Of a stretch of DNA of 64,000 bases, positions 46,415 through 56,400 are shown piece after piece (positions within the stretch are counted from its first letter, which is position 1; every line of letters begins with the position of its first letter). Source of the stretch: Sphaerochaeta sp. Phil3 (GTDB lineage Bacteria > Spirochaetota > Spirochaetia > Sphaerochaetales > Sphaerochaetaceae). Where the stretch lies: NCBI GenBank assembly GCA_001940825.1, contig MSGT01000012.1, positions 53,291-117,290 of the forward strand, written 5' to 3'. The position numbers and the translations under genes are program-made. The notes under the pieces are model-generated. The model saw only the letters and a list, made by a program, of their open reading frames with translations. It was not told the origin of the DNA and searched no databases.

Positions 46415-47476
46415 ATGGATAGACAGGATGCGAATCTGGCTTTCATGCTCAGATACGAGAACATAGCGTGGTATGAGGACGGTGAGGTCCGTGTGCTGGA
46501 CCGTAGGGTCTACCCTGCAAAGACTTCGTTCGTGGTGTGCAGGACCCACGTGGAGCTTGCAAAGGCCATAACGGACATGGTAACCCAAAGCGCAGGTCCA
46601 TTCACGGCCGCTCCAATGGGCATGGCGTTGGCCGCTTGGGAATGCAGGGACATGACGGCGGAGAAGCAAATGGAGTACCTTAGAAACGCATCATACACCA
46701 TATCCCACGCCCGCCCAACTACAGTGAACCGCATGAAGATAGTCACCGAGGCCTGTCTGCCATCCGCGAAGAAGGCCCTTGCAGAGGGAAAGCGCGTTGA
46801 CATTGCGATAAGGGATTTCGTCGTGGAGGCCAACAACATGCGCTATGCAAAGGTTGGAAGATGCGCCAAATACCTTGTCGATATGTTCCCAGACAACGGA
46901 ACGGTCATGACGCAATGCTTTGCAGAGACTATACTTGGGATGATGCTCAAGGAATGCAGCGAAAGGGGCAAGAGGATAAGGCTCTTCTGTCCTGAGACTC
47001 GTCCGTACTTCCAGGGCGCAAGGCTCACTGCTACGGTCTGCCACGACATGGGATTCGACGTCACAGTCATAACGGACAACATGCCGGCCTTCGTGATGAA
47101 GAGGGAGAAAGTTGACGTGTTCACATGTGCAGCGGATGCAATATGCGTGGACGGCTACGTGTTCAACAAGGTTGGAACAAGCCAGATAGCAATTTGCGCC
47201 AACTACTTTGGAATCCCAACGTTCATATCGGGTGCTCCAGACATTGGACATCCTACGCATGACTCGGTCACGATTGAGATGCGCGATCCTGAATTTTCGC
47301 TTCAGGCAATGGGGGTTCGCACGGCGGTCGAAGGCGTAAAGGGCTACTACCCTGCGTTCGACATGACCCCACCGCACCTTATCTCCGGAATAGCCACAGA
47401 CCGTGGAATGTTCTCTCCATTCGACCTCAAGCGCTACTTCGAAGGCCGCGTGGACGACGGAATCCTCACCGTCTGA
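46415..47476 (+). CDS. MtnA/eIF2B-family aldose-1-phosphate isomerase
   Basis: A 353-residue protein of the methylthioribose-1-phosphate isomerase family. HARPTTVNRM near 98-107 matches the RPTAVNL motif. The candidate catalytic Cys168 lies in TQCFAE, PETRPYFQGARLTA at 193-206 is the family signature, ITDNM follows, and the candidate Asp241 sits in the degenerate AADAICVDG where GADRI is usual. The chemistry would be aldose-1-phosphate to ketose-1-phosphate. No other methionine-salvage gene is near, so 5-deoxyribose-phosphate or a nucleoside-derived sugar is possible. A strong AAGGAGGT precedes the ATG. Confidence 0.82.
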   Translation: MDRQDANLAFMLRYENIAWYEDGEVRVLDRRVYPAKTSFVVCRTHVELAKAITDMVTQSAGPFTAAPMGMALAAWECRDMTAEKQMEYLRNASYTISHARPTTVNRMKIVTEACLPSAKKALAEGKRVDIAIRDFVVEANNMRYAKVGRCAKYLVDMFPDNGTVMTQCFAETILGMMLKECSERGKRIRLFCPETRPYFQGARLTATVCHDMGFDVTVITDNMPAFVMKREKVDVFTCAADAICVDGYVFNKVGTSQIAICANYFGIPTFISGAPDIGHPTHDSVTIEMRDPEFSLQAMGVRTAVEGVKGYYPAFDMTPPHLISGIATDRGMFSPFDLKRYFEGRVDDGILTV

Positions 47477-47509
47477 TCCCTTTGGAGGTGTGGCTTTGCA
47501 CGAAACAAG

Positions 47510-48241
47510 CTAGGCTTTGTAGTCGTAGAGCCACACCGCAGCCTTCACATCCTTGAAGCCCATACCCGCAAGGCAACCCGCCGCAGCCTGTATGGTGCTG
47601 AACGTGGTAGTCACATCGTCCACCAGCACCACTGGCCTGTTTTCATACCCTTCATCCATACCTTCATAGGCCGATGCCATTGAAAACCGCTTCTCCCTTC
47701 CCTCCTCCATCCTTTGGGTTCTGTCAAGGAGCTTTTGCTGGGACAGTCCTTCGTTCGTGTTCTCAAGGATTCTCAGCATTGGTCTGTCCATGTATCTGCA
47801 TACCTGCACCATCTGGTCCCAACCCCTCTCCTTGAGGCTTCTTCTACTGCAAGGTACAGGTACGATGTATGCATCCCCCTTTGGGTCAAGGGCATCTACA
47901 GCCCTTTGCATATACATTGCAGCTACCTTTGCCATCTTCTTGTCTCCAAAGAACTTGAATCTGTGCAAAAGAGAGTATGAAAGATTCGAGTTGTAGTCTG
48001 CAATGGCATATATTGGAACTACGGACGTGTTCGTACAGGACTTTCCTTCCTTTGTATGGCAGCGTGGACAGTCGTAGTCATACGAAACCATAGGGAAGAA
48101 GCACTTTGGACAGCGCACCATGTAGGAATCGAAGCACTCTGCGTCAAGGATGGCCTTGCAGTCAGGGCATAGGACATCGTCGCTTGGTTCATTGCAAACG
48201 AGGCAGTTTCGTCCAAACAAACGTACAAATGAACCCTTCAC
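47510..48241 (-). CDS. ComF-family phosphoribosyltransferase-like protein
   Basis: A 243-residue ComF-type protein. The N-terminal double zinc ribbon has Cys13, Cys16, Cys25 and Cys28 plus two further CxxC pairs. The C-terminal PRTase fold carries the PRPP loop VVLVDDVTTTFST near 204. ComFC is needed for DNA uptake in competent bacteria; in others its role is unclear. The ATG overlaps the mutS stop by 4 bases, so it is coupled to mutS. No other competence gene is in the window. Confidence 0.88.
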   Translation of the reverse strand: MKGSFVRLFGRNCLVCNEPSDDVLCPDCKAILDAECFDSYMVRCPKCFFPMVSYDYDCPRCHTKEGKSCTNTSVVPIYAIADYNSNLSYSLLHRFKFFGDKKMAKVAAMYMQRAVDALDPKGDAYIVPVPCSRRSLKERGWDQMVQVCRYMDRPMLRILENTNEGLSQQKLLDRTQRMEEGREKRFSMASAYEGMDEGYENRPVVLVDDVTTTFSTIQAAAGCLAGMGFKDVKAAVWLYDYKA

Positions 48242-50823
48242 TGCGCTGCATCCACCTCCATTGCTTTCTCCTTTAGCTGCGACAGGATTATGAGAGCCTG
48301 CATTGGGGTGCAGCGGTCAAGGTCAACATAGGATATCTCCTTTGCAAGGGCAAGAGCCTTGGAAGCCTCTACAGTTCTCCCGTCTTCGTTTGCATCATCG
48401 TAGTCGTTTGAAGTGAAAAGACTTGCCTGTCCCATTGAATAGTCCGCAAAGTGTCTGCTCTGAAAGCTTTTTGCATCCTTTATGACAGGTCCAGGAACAC
48501 CTGCCATCTTGGCTACATGTATGCCGTAGCTGGAATTGGCTACGCCTTCCTTGACCTTCCTCAGGAACACCACATCTCCATCCTTTTCATCCACTTCAAG
48601 CGTAAGGAGCCGTATTCCTGATGTGTCTATCATGGTGAGTTCATGGTAGTGTGTGGCAAAGAGCGTCTTTGGCCCCTTCTTCATGAGGTCCTTCATGACG
48701 GCGTATGCAATGGACATTCCGTCCTGGGTGCTGGTTCCCCGTCCTATCTCGTCAACGATGACGAAAGACCTAGGAGTGCAGCTTCTTAGTATGAAAGCGG
48801 CTTCCTGCATCTCAAGAAGGAACGTGGACTCCCCTCTAGCAAGGTTGTCCATAGCCCCTACCCTACAGAATATCCTATCCACAAGGCCAATGCGTGCATA
48901 CGAAGCCGGCACGAAGCTTCCAATGTGGGCTAGGAGGATTATCAAAGCGTTCTGCCTTAGGAACGTTGATTTCCCAGCCATATTGGGGCCTGTTATGAGA
49001 CAGAATCTGACAGACATGTCAAGGCCGTTGGCGATGAACTTTCCAGGTCCAAGCTGACGCTCCACCACCGGGTGCCTTCCGTCCTTTATCTCAAGGACAT
49101 CATCGTCAGTTACATCTGGGCATGTGAACGACGAATCGACTGCAAGCGTTGCAAGGCTTTGGTAAACATCAACCGTATTCATGAAATGTCCAATGGCATT
49201 GAGGCATGGGCTCAGATCCAGTATCCGGCCCAGAAGGTCGTTGTACAGTTCCTTTTCCCGTTCCTCTGCGGTTGCGCTTGCGGTGAGCATCTCCTTTTCG
49301 TACATGATGAGCTCATCTGAGGTGAACCTTTCGCCGTTCACCAAAGTCTGTTTTCTGTAGAAAGATGCCGGAACCCTTGAAACCTGTCCTTTTGGAACCT
49401 CAAGGAAATATCCTATGATGCGGTTGTATCCAAGCTTGACTATGGTAAGGCCCGTCTCTGCCTTGACCTTTTCAAGATATCCCTTCAGAACCTCGTCGCC
49501 ATGGTCCTTCATGGCCCTTTTCTCGTCAAGGACCTCATCGTACCCTGGAAGGATCACCTGGCCTTCCGTGAACTGTCCCAGACATTCTTCGTTTATGGCA
49601 TCATGTATGACCTTCATGAGATCCGCACACGAAGAGAGGGCCTCCTGTGTGAGGTTCTGCTCGAACAGCTGACTGTAGCTTTCATAGTTCTGCGACACGA
49701 GGTCGAAGAACGAACCAATGGTTTGCTTTATTGCCACAAGGTCATGGGGTACGGCCCGTTTCAGGAGCACCCTTGTCGTGAGCCTGTTCATGTCCATGGA
49801 CGACGATATGGCTCCTCTTACCCTTGCCAGTTCATCAGGATTCCTGTACAGCGTACCAACCCACTGCTGACGTGTCTTGATCTTCTCCAGGTTCCTTAGT
49901 GGAAACGACATCCAGGATTTGAGAAGTCTGCTTCCTCCGCTTGTCTTGGTCCTGTTTATGGTGTCGAACAGGGAGTACCTTGAGGATCCGTCGAACAGGT
50001 TTGCAAAGAGCTCCAGGTTGCGTCTGGAGGATTCGTCCATGAACACATAGGAGTCCTCCGAGTCAACCTTGTAGTCCGTAAGATGTCCAACGGAGCTCTT
50101 TGATGTCTCTTTTACATATCTTAGGAGCGCACCGGCAGGTCCCAAAAGCTTGTCGTTTGGTGCAAGTCCATACGCTGCAAGCGAATTCACACCTGCCTGC
50201 TCGCACAGGAGCTTGAAACAGCTCTTGGTTGCGAAGTACCAGGAAGGAAGCTTGGTCACCATTGCATGGAAGTCGTCGACGGCCGATTTGAACGCAGAAT
50301 CAAGGAAGTATTCGTCCTCGCATACGAGAATCTCCCTTGGAGCTATCTGCTCAAGGACGGCTCTTATGCCCTGGATTCTGTTCTCCTTTTGGATGCTCCT
50401 AAGATGGAAGTCTCCTGTGGACACATCGCAGAACGCACAGCTGCACTGGAAAACGCAAACTATGTAGTTGAAGCTCCTATCGTCCAGAAGGTCTTCGTCA
50501 ACCACTGTTGCCGGTGTGACGATGCGAACGACTTCCCGCTTGGCCAGTGTCTTGGAACTTGTTGAAAGCTCCGTCTGCTCGCATATTGCAATCTTCTTCC
50601 CTGCATCAAGAAGTCGTTTCAGGTAGTTCTTTGCGGCATGGTATGGAATCCCACACATGGGCGAATCCGCCCTGTGCGTTAGGGTAAGGTTCAAAAGCGC
50701 CGACACCTCAAGTGCATCGTCGTCGAACATTTCATAGAAGTCACCCAGACGAAAGAACAGCACCATGTCAGGATACTGCTCCTTCATCTGTCTGTATTGT
50801 CTCATCAAAGGACCGTCTGCCAT
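48238..50823 (-). CDS. mutS: DNA mismatch repair protein MutS
   Basis: An 861-residue MutS. The N-terminal mismatch-binding domain has FFRLGDFYEMF with the intercalating Phe-x-Glu equivalent at FYE. Core lever and clamp regions follow, and the ATPase has Walker A GPNMAGKST near 612-620 and the FVIDEIGRGTS-like IVDEIGRGTS. Length matches MutS1, not MutS2, since there is no Smr domain. mutL is not in the window. It follows bamA by 29 bases and overlaps comF. Confidence 0.96.
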   Translation of the reverse strand: MADGPLMRQYRQMKEQYPDMVLFFRLGDFYEMFDDDALEVSALLNLTLTHRADSPMCGIPYHAAKNYLKRLLDAGKKIAICEQTELSTSSKTLAKREVVRIVTPATVVDEDLLDDRSFNYIVCVFQCSCAFCDVSTGDFHLRSIQKENRIQGIRAVLEQIAPREILVCEDEYFLDSAFKSAVDDFHAMVTKLPSWYFATKSCFKLLCEQAGVNSLAAYGLAPNDKLLGPAGALLRYVKETSKSSVGHLTDYKVDSEDSYVFMDESSRRNLELFANLFDGSSRYSLFDTINRTKTSGGSRLLKSWMSFPLRNLEKIKTRQQWVGTLYRNPDELARVRGAISSSMDMNRLTTRVLLKRAVPHDLVAIKQTIGSFFDLVSQNYESYSQLFEQNLTQEALSSCADLMKVIHDAINEECLGQFTEGQVILPGYDEVLDEKRAMKDHGDEVLKGYLEKVKAETGLTIVKLGYNRIIGYFLEVPKGQVSRVPASFYRKQTLVNGERFTSDELIMYEKEMLTASATAEEREKELYNDLLGRILDLSPCLNAIGHFMNTVDVYQSLATLAVDSSFTCPDVTDDDVLEIKDGRHPVVERQLGPGKFIANGLDMSVRFCLITGPNMAGKSTFLRQNALIILLAHIGSFVPASYARIGLVDRIFCRVGAMDNLARGESTFLLEMQEAAFILRSCTPRSFVIVDEIGRGTSTQDGMSIAYAVMKDLMKKGPKTLFATHYHELTMIDTSGIRLLTLEVDEKDGDVVFLRKVKEGVANSSYGIHVAKMAGVPGPVIKDAKSFQSRHFADYSMGQASLFTSNDYDDANEDGRTVEASKALALAKEISYVDLDRCTPMQALIILSQLKEKAMEVDAAQ

Positions 50824-50851
50824 ACCTTCTTAGCCGCCTGTATTGAGGGAA

Positions 50852-53380
50852 TCAAATAAGGCTTGTGGATATTGCAAGCACAAGGCTCATTCCACTTCCT
50901 GCTGCGTTGTTCCTATGGAAATAGCTTCCACCTTGCCATGCAAATGTGTTTTCCACGAGCGTTGCATTCTTGACAAGGTACAGTCCAAGCGGGAAGCCCG
51001 ATATCTTGAGCTTGATTCCGGCACCGGCAGCGAAGTACCAGTTGAGGTTGGATGCCTTTCCAAGGTTGTTCTTGATGCCGGTTGCACTTACGAAGGCCTC
51101 GGCCTGGATTACGTTGTCCACAAGCTGGTAGCTCACTTCAAGCATGTTGTCCCAAAGGAACGCTTGGTCCGTTATTGTGGAGAATCCCCTTCCAATGGTC
51201 ATGCCGTCTATGTAGAGCATCTCATACTTCGTAGCACCAAGCTTTGGGTCATGGAAGCCAAAGCTTCCCTCGTAGTTGTAGAGCTGCGGCAGCATGACGT
51301 TTGCGCTTGTGGATGCGCACAGCATGATGTTCTTGGTCTTCTCGTCCTTTGTCTGGAACGAGAAGAGCTTGAGGTATCCTGCTGCGCTTCCAGTGAGCTT
51401 TATGTAGTTGGAAAGACCTCCAAGAAGTCCTCCTGCATAGGTCATGCTTGCACCAAGTACATAGCCTTTGGTCGTGTTGGTCACATAGTCCCTTCCGTCC
51501 CACTGTGCAGACAGCGTGAGCTTGTTGGAGAACTGCCATGCCTGACCGTACTTGTATATGAGCTTTTCGAACGGATCGTACTTGTCCTTGTCATAGACGG
51601 CCTTGTTCAGGCTTACAGAGAGTCCACCTGAGAACGAGAGCCTTCCAACGTCATAGATGAACGTGTAGCCCGTAGAATAGCCAAGGGAGAACGTGAACAG
51701 CCTGTAGTCCATGAGGTCCTTTGCCGCTGGATAGCTCTTTGATGAATTTATCCAGGAAGCGGAGCTGTCGTATCCCTTTGGATATGTCTCTCCATCGTTT
51801 CTTCCATCGTAGTATGGAACTGTGCTGTCTGCCCTCTGGAGCTCCCCTTCCACCTTCTTGTGGGAGAAGCTCAGCGACACGGAGTTCGACCAACGCTTGT
51901 CCATGAACCAGCTGTCGCCAAACGTGAAGGAAAGCGACTGGGTGTCTGGGGATACCGTTGTGGAGACATCAAGCTGCTGCCCCCTTCCTCCAAGGTTCCT
52001 GTCTGACCATGTCAGGAATCCAGATACAGGGAAGCCGTCCACAGTGCCTCCAAACGTTGCACCGAATTGTATATCCTTCTGGTTTCCTTCCTCAAGCTTG
52101 AAGTCCACTATGACATTGTTTTGGTCCTTGCCATAGAGAAGGTCATAGCTAAGGTCTGAAAGAAGGCCCGTGTTGTAGAGGTTCTGCGCGCTTGTGACGA
52201 GCTTCGCCTTTGAGAAAACATCGCCTGGGTTGAACGAAAGTTCGCGGCGCATGACGTATTCCTTGGTCTTGGTAAGGCCCGATATGAGGATGTCCTCTAT
52301 GTATGCCTGAGGACCTTCCGTTATTGTGAGGAAGTACTTGACCGTCATGTTCGTGTCATCGCGTTCGTCCGATACATCCATGCCGTTTGAGATGTATCCA
52401 TCGTTGTAGTATAGGTCGGCCACTGCTGTGTATTCGTTCTGGACGAGCTGCAGGTTGAGCACGGATCCAACCTGCATGGAGAGTACAGAGGCTATCTCTT
52501 CGTCGGAGAAGATTGTGTTTCCATTGACCTCCATGCCACCGTAGAACCACTGGGAGCCCTCCACGATTGGGAACGTGACGGAAACCTCCCTGAACTTCTC
52601 GTTGGACGTATCAAGCTCTTCAACCACTGGCGAGCCCACTATTACATCTATGTAGCCGTTGGTCTGGTAGTAGAGAGCTATTGCATCGGCATCGCTTTTG
52701 AGCTTGTTCTCATCAAGGAAACCATTGTTGAATAGGCTTTTGACTTTGGATGAAACCTGCTTCTTGAGGATCGACGAATCCACGTGCTCGTTTCCTGTGA
52801 AGGAAATGGACACTATCCTCGTCTGGAGTCCTTCTGTGAGCGAGAACACCACTGCAAACGTGCCGGCCTCTTCGTTTTCACGGATTTCGTACTCAACCGG
52901 CACGGACTCGAATCCTTTGGTTGCATAGAAATCCAATATCTCCTGCTTTGCAGCCTCGAAGACCGATTTCCTTGAAGGATCCATGAAGCTGCCAACCGCC
53001 AATGTGGACAAAGCACCTCTTAGGTCGCTTGTCTTGACCTTTTCGTTGCCTTCGAACGAAATGGAAGAAAGCATTGGCAGCTCGTAGAACTCGAACGCAA
53101 GTACAAGGCCATCGGTTTCGTTGCGCTGGGCATCGGCTATGAAGAAGTCTATACCCTGCACGTTGTAGAGTGCGTCCTGGATGTCGGCGAAGACTTCGTC
53201 CGTGAACGTTGCATGCCTGTATTTGTAGAGTGCATCGTCTATCTCCGCTTCCTTTACGTTCTTGAGCCCCGTATAGGAAAAGCCCTCTATCTCCTTTCCG
53301 TACCACCATGACTGGTCTGCTGCGAAAAGTGCGAAAACAGAAATCAGAACGACCAAACAAACTGAAACTATTCTTTTCAT
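50852..53380 (-). CDS. bamA: Outer-membrane assembly factor BamA
   Basis: An 842-residue Omp85 protein. A Sec signal (MKRIVSVCLVVLISVFALFAAD) precedes about five POTRA domains (25-420), the fifth with the NPGDVFSKAKLVTSAQNLYNTGL pattern, then a 16-strand barrel. The barrel has SFGDSWFMDKRWSNSVSLSFSH and a YDGRDY-like WDGRDYVTN. It inserts beta-barrel proteins into the outer membrane. The C-terminus ends in Leu-Ile, not the usual aromatic. It lies downstream of tamB, another Omp85-associated gene. Confidence 0.9.
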   Translation of the reverse strand: MKRIVSVCLVVLISVFALFAADQSWWYGKEIEGFSYTGLKNVKEAEIDDALYKYRHATFTDEVFADIQDALYNVQGIDFFIADAQRNETDGLVLAFEFYELPMLSSISFEGNEKVKTSDLRGALSTLAVGSFMDPSRKSVFEAAKQEILDFYATKGFESVPVEYEIRENEEAGTFAVVFSLTEGLQTRIVSISFTGNEHVDSSILKKQVSSKVKSLFNNGFLDENKLKSDADAIALYYQTNGYIDVIVGSPVVEELDTSNEKFREVSVTFPIVEGSQWFYGGMEVNGNTIFSDEEIASVLSMQVGSVLNLQLVQNEYTAVADLYYNDGYISNGMDVSDERDDTNMTVKYFLTITEGPQAYIEDILISGLTKTKEYVMRRELSFNPGDVFSKAKLVTSAQNLYNTGLLSDLSYDLLYGKDQNNVIVDFKLEEGNQKDIQFGATFGGTVDGFPVSGFLTWSDRNLGGRGQQLDVSTTVSPDTQSLSFTFGDSWFMDKRWSNSVSLSFSHKKVEGELQRADSTVPYYDGRNDGETYPKGYDSSASWINSSKSYPAAKDLMDYRLFTFSLGYSTGYTFIYDVGRLSFSGGLSVSLNKAVYDKDKYDPFEKLIYKYGQAWQFSNKLTLSAQWDGRDYVTNTTKGYVLGASMTYAGGLLGGLSNYIKLTGSAAGYLKLFSFQTKDEKTKNIMLCASTSANVMLPQLYNYEGSFGFHDPKLGATKYEMLYIDGMTIGRGFSTITDQAFLWDNMLEVSYQLVDNVIQAEAFVSATGIKNNLGKASNLNWYFAAGAGIKLKISGFPLGLYLVKNATLVENTFAWQGGSYFHRNNAAGSGMSLVLAISTSLI

Positions 53381-53402
53381 CTATGCGTCTCCTGCGGATA
53401 AA

Positions 53403-56400
53403 TCAAAACTGTATCCTTTTGGTTACACTGAACCCAATACTATCCAAAATACTGAATGGGGACAACTCTTGGGGTTTCGTGAATATGGTGAACGTCCCAA
53501 TTGGGTTGTCCCAGTCTATGCTGAACTCCATGTCGAGCATGAGGTCGTTTGAAAGGAAGTGTCCAACATTGGAGTTTCTTCCCCCGCTCCTGTCCGCCTT
53601 GAGCCTGAAGGATGTCTGTGCGAACACACCTGGCATGATGTAGCTTCCTGCAAAGAGCGATGTCCCGTCCAGATACTTGGAAAGAAGGCTTATGTCGTTG
53701 CTTCCCGACACCCCTCCTGGAAGTGCGTCGATTATTATGTTCTGGAGAATGGACGATCTTAGTGAGAATATGTCAAGGCCAAGTGAGTCCCTTATTATGC
53801 CTGAAAGCGAGTAGTTGCTGTTGGATTCTATGATTCCAAGCCTTGTGGCTGCGTCTGTGGCCGCAGCTGCAAGGGATGCGACGGATGCTACTGATATGCT
53901 TTGGTCGAATGTGCTTGAAGGAAGTATCGTCTGACCCAGAAGCGCAATGATATCGGTCTCAGACATGCTTGGAGTGCTTGTGAATCGTGGCGATATGTTG
54001 TCAAGCGTGGCGTTCTGCAGTATGAGGTTTATCTCAATCCTATTGCCGGACGAGTCGTAGTCCTTGAGCCTTGCAATGAGATCCAGCTGGAATGAAATCC
54101 CATCTATGCTTGAGCCGAACTTCCTTGGTGTAAGGTCAAGGGTTCCTTCCGATATATAGAAGTCGTTCTGGAAATAATAGACCTGTCCTGTCTTGAAGGA
54201 GAACGAGCCGCTTGTCTCTATCTTTAGAGGATCGACTTGGTACACTACCCTTACGGTCTCCCCTTCGTTTAGGGTGAAGTTTATGAATGCGTTGTCCTTT
54301 TCAGGATAGCAGAACTCTACGTCCCTTCCGGTTGTAAGCGTTACGTCCATGTTGATTGGATCCGTGAGGAAGTAGATCCAGCGAGGCTTCTCGTCTATCT
54401 TGAAGTCCACCAGCATGTTCGATGCTGTAACAACGCTGTTAAGATAAGCCACTCCGTTCCTAAGACCGTAGTCCACATGTCCCTTTGCGTTTCCTCTGAC
54501 CTCTATTTCGCTTCCATCCAAAAGAAGCGGCATCCAGAGGTCGATTGGGGTTTCGACCTCCATTGAGACTTCCATGTTTCCAAAGTTCAGGTTCTGTACG
54601 TCCATTGAGACCGATACAAGCCCGCTTAGGAACCTTCCATCCAGGCTGCTGTATCCCGTGTATGGAGTCTGAGGTATCGTTACGCTGTGGTCTTGAAGCG
54701 CTATGGCTATGTTGTTCACGACAAGCGACTGCTGTGGAAGGTAGACCATCCACATTTCGAACTGCTGGCAGTAGAGCATTCCGTAGAACCTTGGGTCGTC
54801 CGCAGGCCCCTTTATGAGGACGTCACCTGTTATGTCCCCCTTCGTGAAGCCCAAAAGCATCATGTCCGTGAACTGTTCTATGAGTGGAAGCGGGAAGTAC
54901 AGGTTTGTCACCATAAGGTCAAGTTCCTTCCCTATATAGCCCTTTGCATCGAGGCCGAATAGGAAGCTCTTGTCTATGTGAAGGTCCAGATAGCCCGATG
55001 CTATGTCGAACGTTCCGTTCATCAGAGCCCCTTCCATATCCACCTTTCCATTGCTGTAGAGTATGTCCACCTCTGTGTCAGGGACTGCAAAGCCGTCTTC
55101 AAGCCTAAAGTCCTTGAGTCCAAGCGTGAAGCTTATGTCAGAATCCAATCCTGCGACTGCAGAAAGAAGGCTTGACGCCAGAGTCTCCAATCTTCCCGCA
55201 AGGGTTATGGTTCCGCTTTGCATTGCAGCATCCGACGCCTTCCTTGAGACTGTGTTGATGAATGAAAAAGAGAACTCCATGGCCATTTCGTTGAAGTCAA
55301 GGGAAAGTCCTACATCGTTGAGCTCCAGACTTCCAACCCTTCCCTTCGAGTCATAGAATCCAAGTCTTCCCCCTCTGTACTGGGAGTTGAAGGAGAAACC
55401 GTTTTCCTCTCCACTTCCCCATTGCACAGACCCATAGGAATGGAAGCCGTATCCCTTGCTGCCCAAGACAGTCATCTCTATGTCAACAAAAGATGCCAAG
55501 CGTGCGTCAAGGTAATAGTCTCCATCCACAATGGTGCCTTTGGCATAGGTTCCACTTGTAGAATCGGAAATGTCCATGACCGCTGCAAGCTTCGCAGGGT
55601 CAAGGGAAATGAGGTCCTTCAGGCTGCTATACGAAACCTCAAGGCTTCCTTCGTATATCGTCCTGTCTCCGTTTTGCCTTACGAAAACATCGTGTATGTT
55701 CAGTTTGGTATTGGAGATGTCTGAACTGAACCCAAACTCAAGAATGTCTGACACCCTTATGGCAAGTCCTTCAAGCGCAGCACCAAGCTCGCCGGAAAGT
55801 ATGTTGTAGGATGCATCGAACTCCATATCCACCGCAACGGACATTGTGTCAGATGCCTTGACTTCAAGTCCCTTGACTGTACCTTTGGCCCTGACCTGGT
55901 TCTGGGGCGAAAGACCTGCATCAAGGTTGAGCTCTTCGCTTCTGACCTGGATTTCAAGCGGAGACTTGACTACTGTGACTGAGAAAGGGAGTTCTTTGTT
56001 GGAAAAAAGCGGTGACTCAAGCACAGCCGATGCCGTTATTGCACTCGAATTCTGCCAATCGAGCGTTCCATGTACAGATGAATCCTTCACCAAAGGAGAC
56101 GTAAGTACAAAGCTGTACAGCAATGTGTCTTCTATGGAATTGAAGTCAAGTCGTGCAAGCTCGTTTCCATCGTTGGCGTCCTGAAGGGTCAGGGCTCCGT
56201 CAGGAATCATTTGGATATAGTCTATCGTTCCACTGTACGAAAGCCTGAAACCACCAGTGGAAACTGCAAGCGTTCCAACGTTCAGCAACGTATCCTCAAG
56301 CGAAGCCTCGAACGATACTGCACCGCTGTAAAGGCTGTCGTCTACGCTCAGGTCATGGACGGCTATGTTCGTTGAGAACCTTCCATTGGATACCAAGCCA

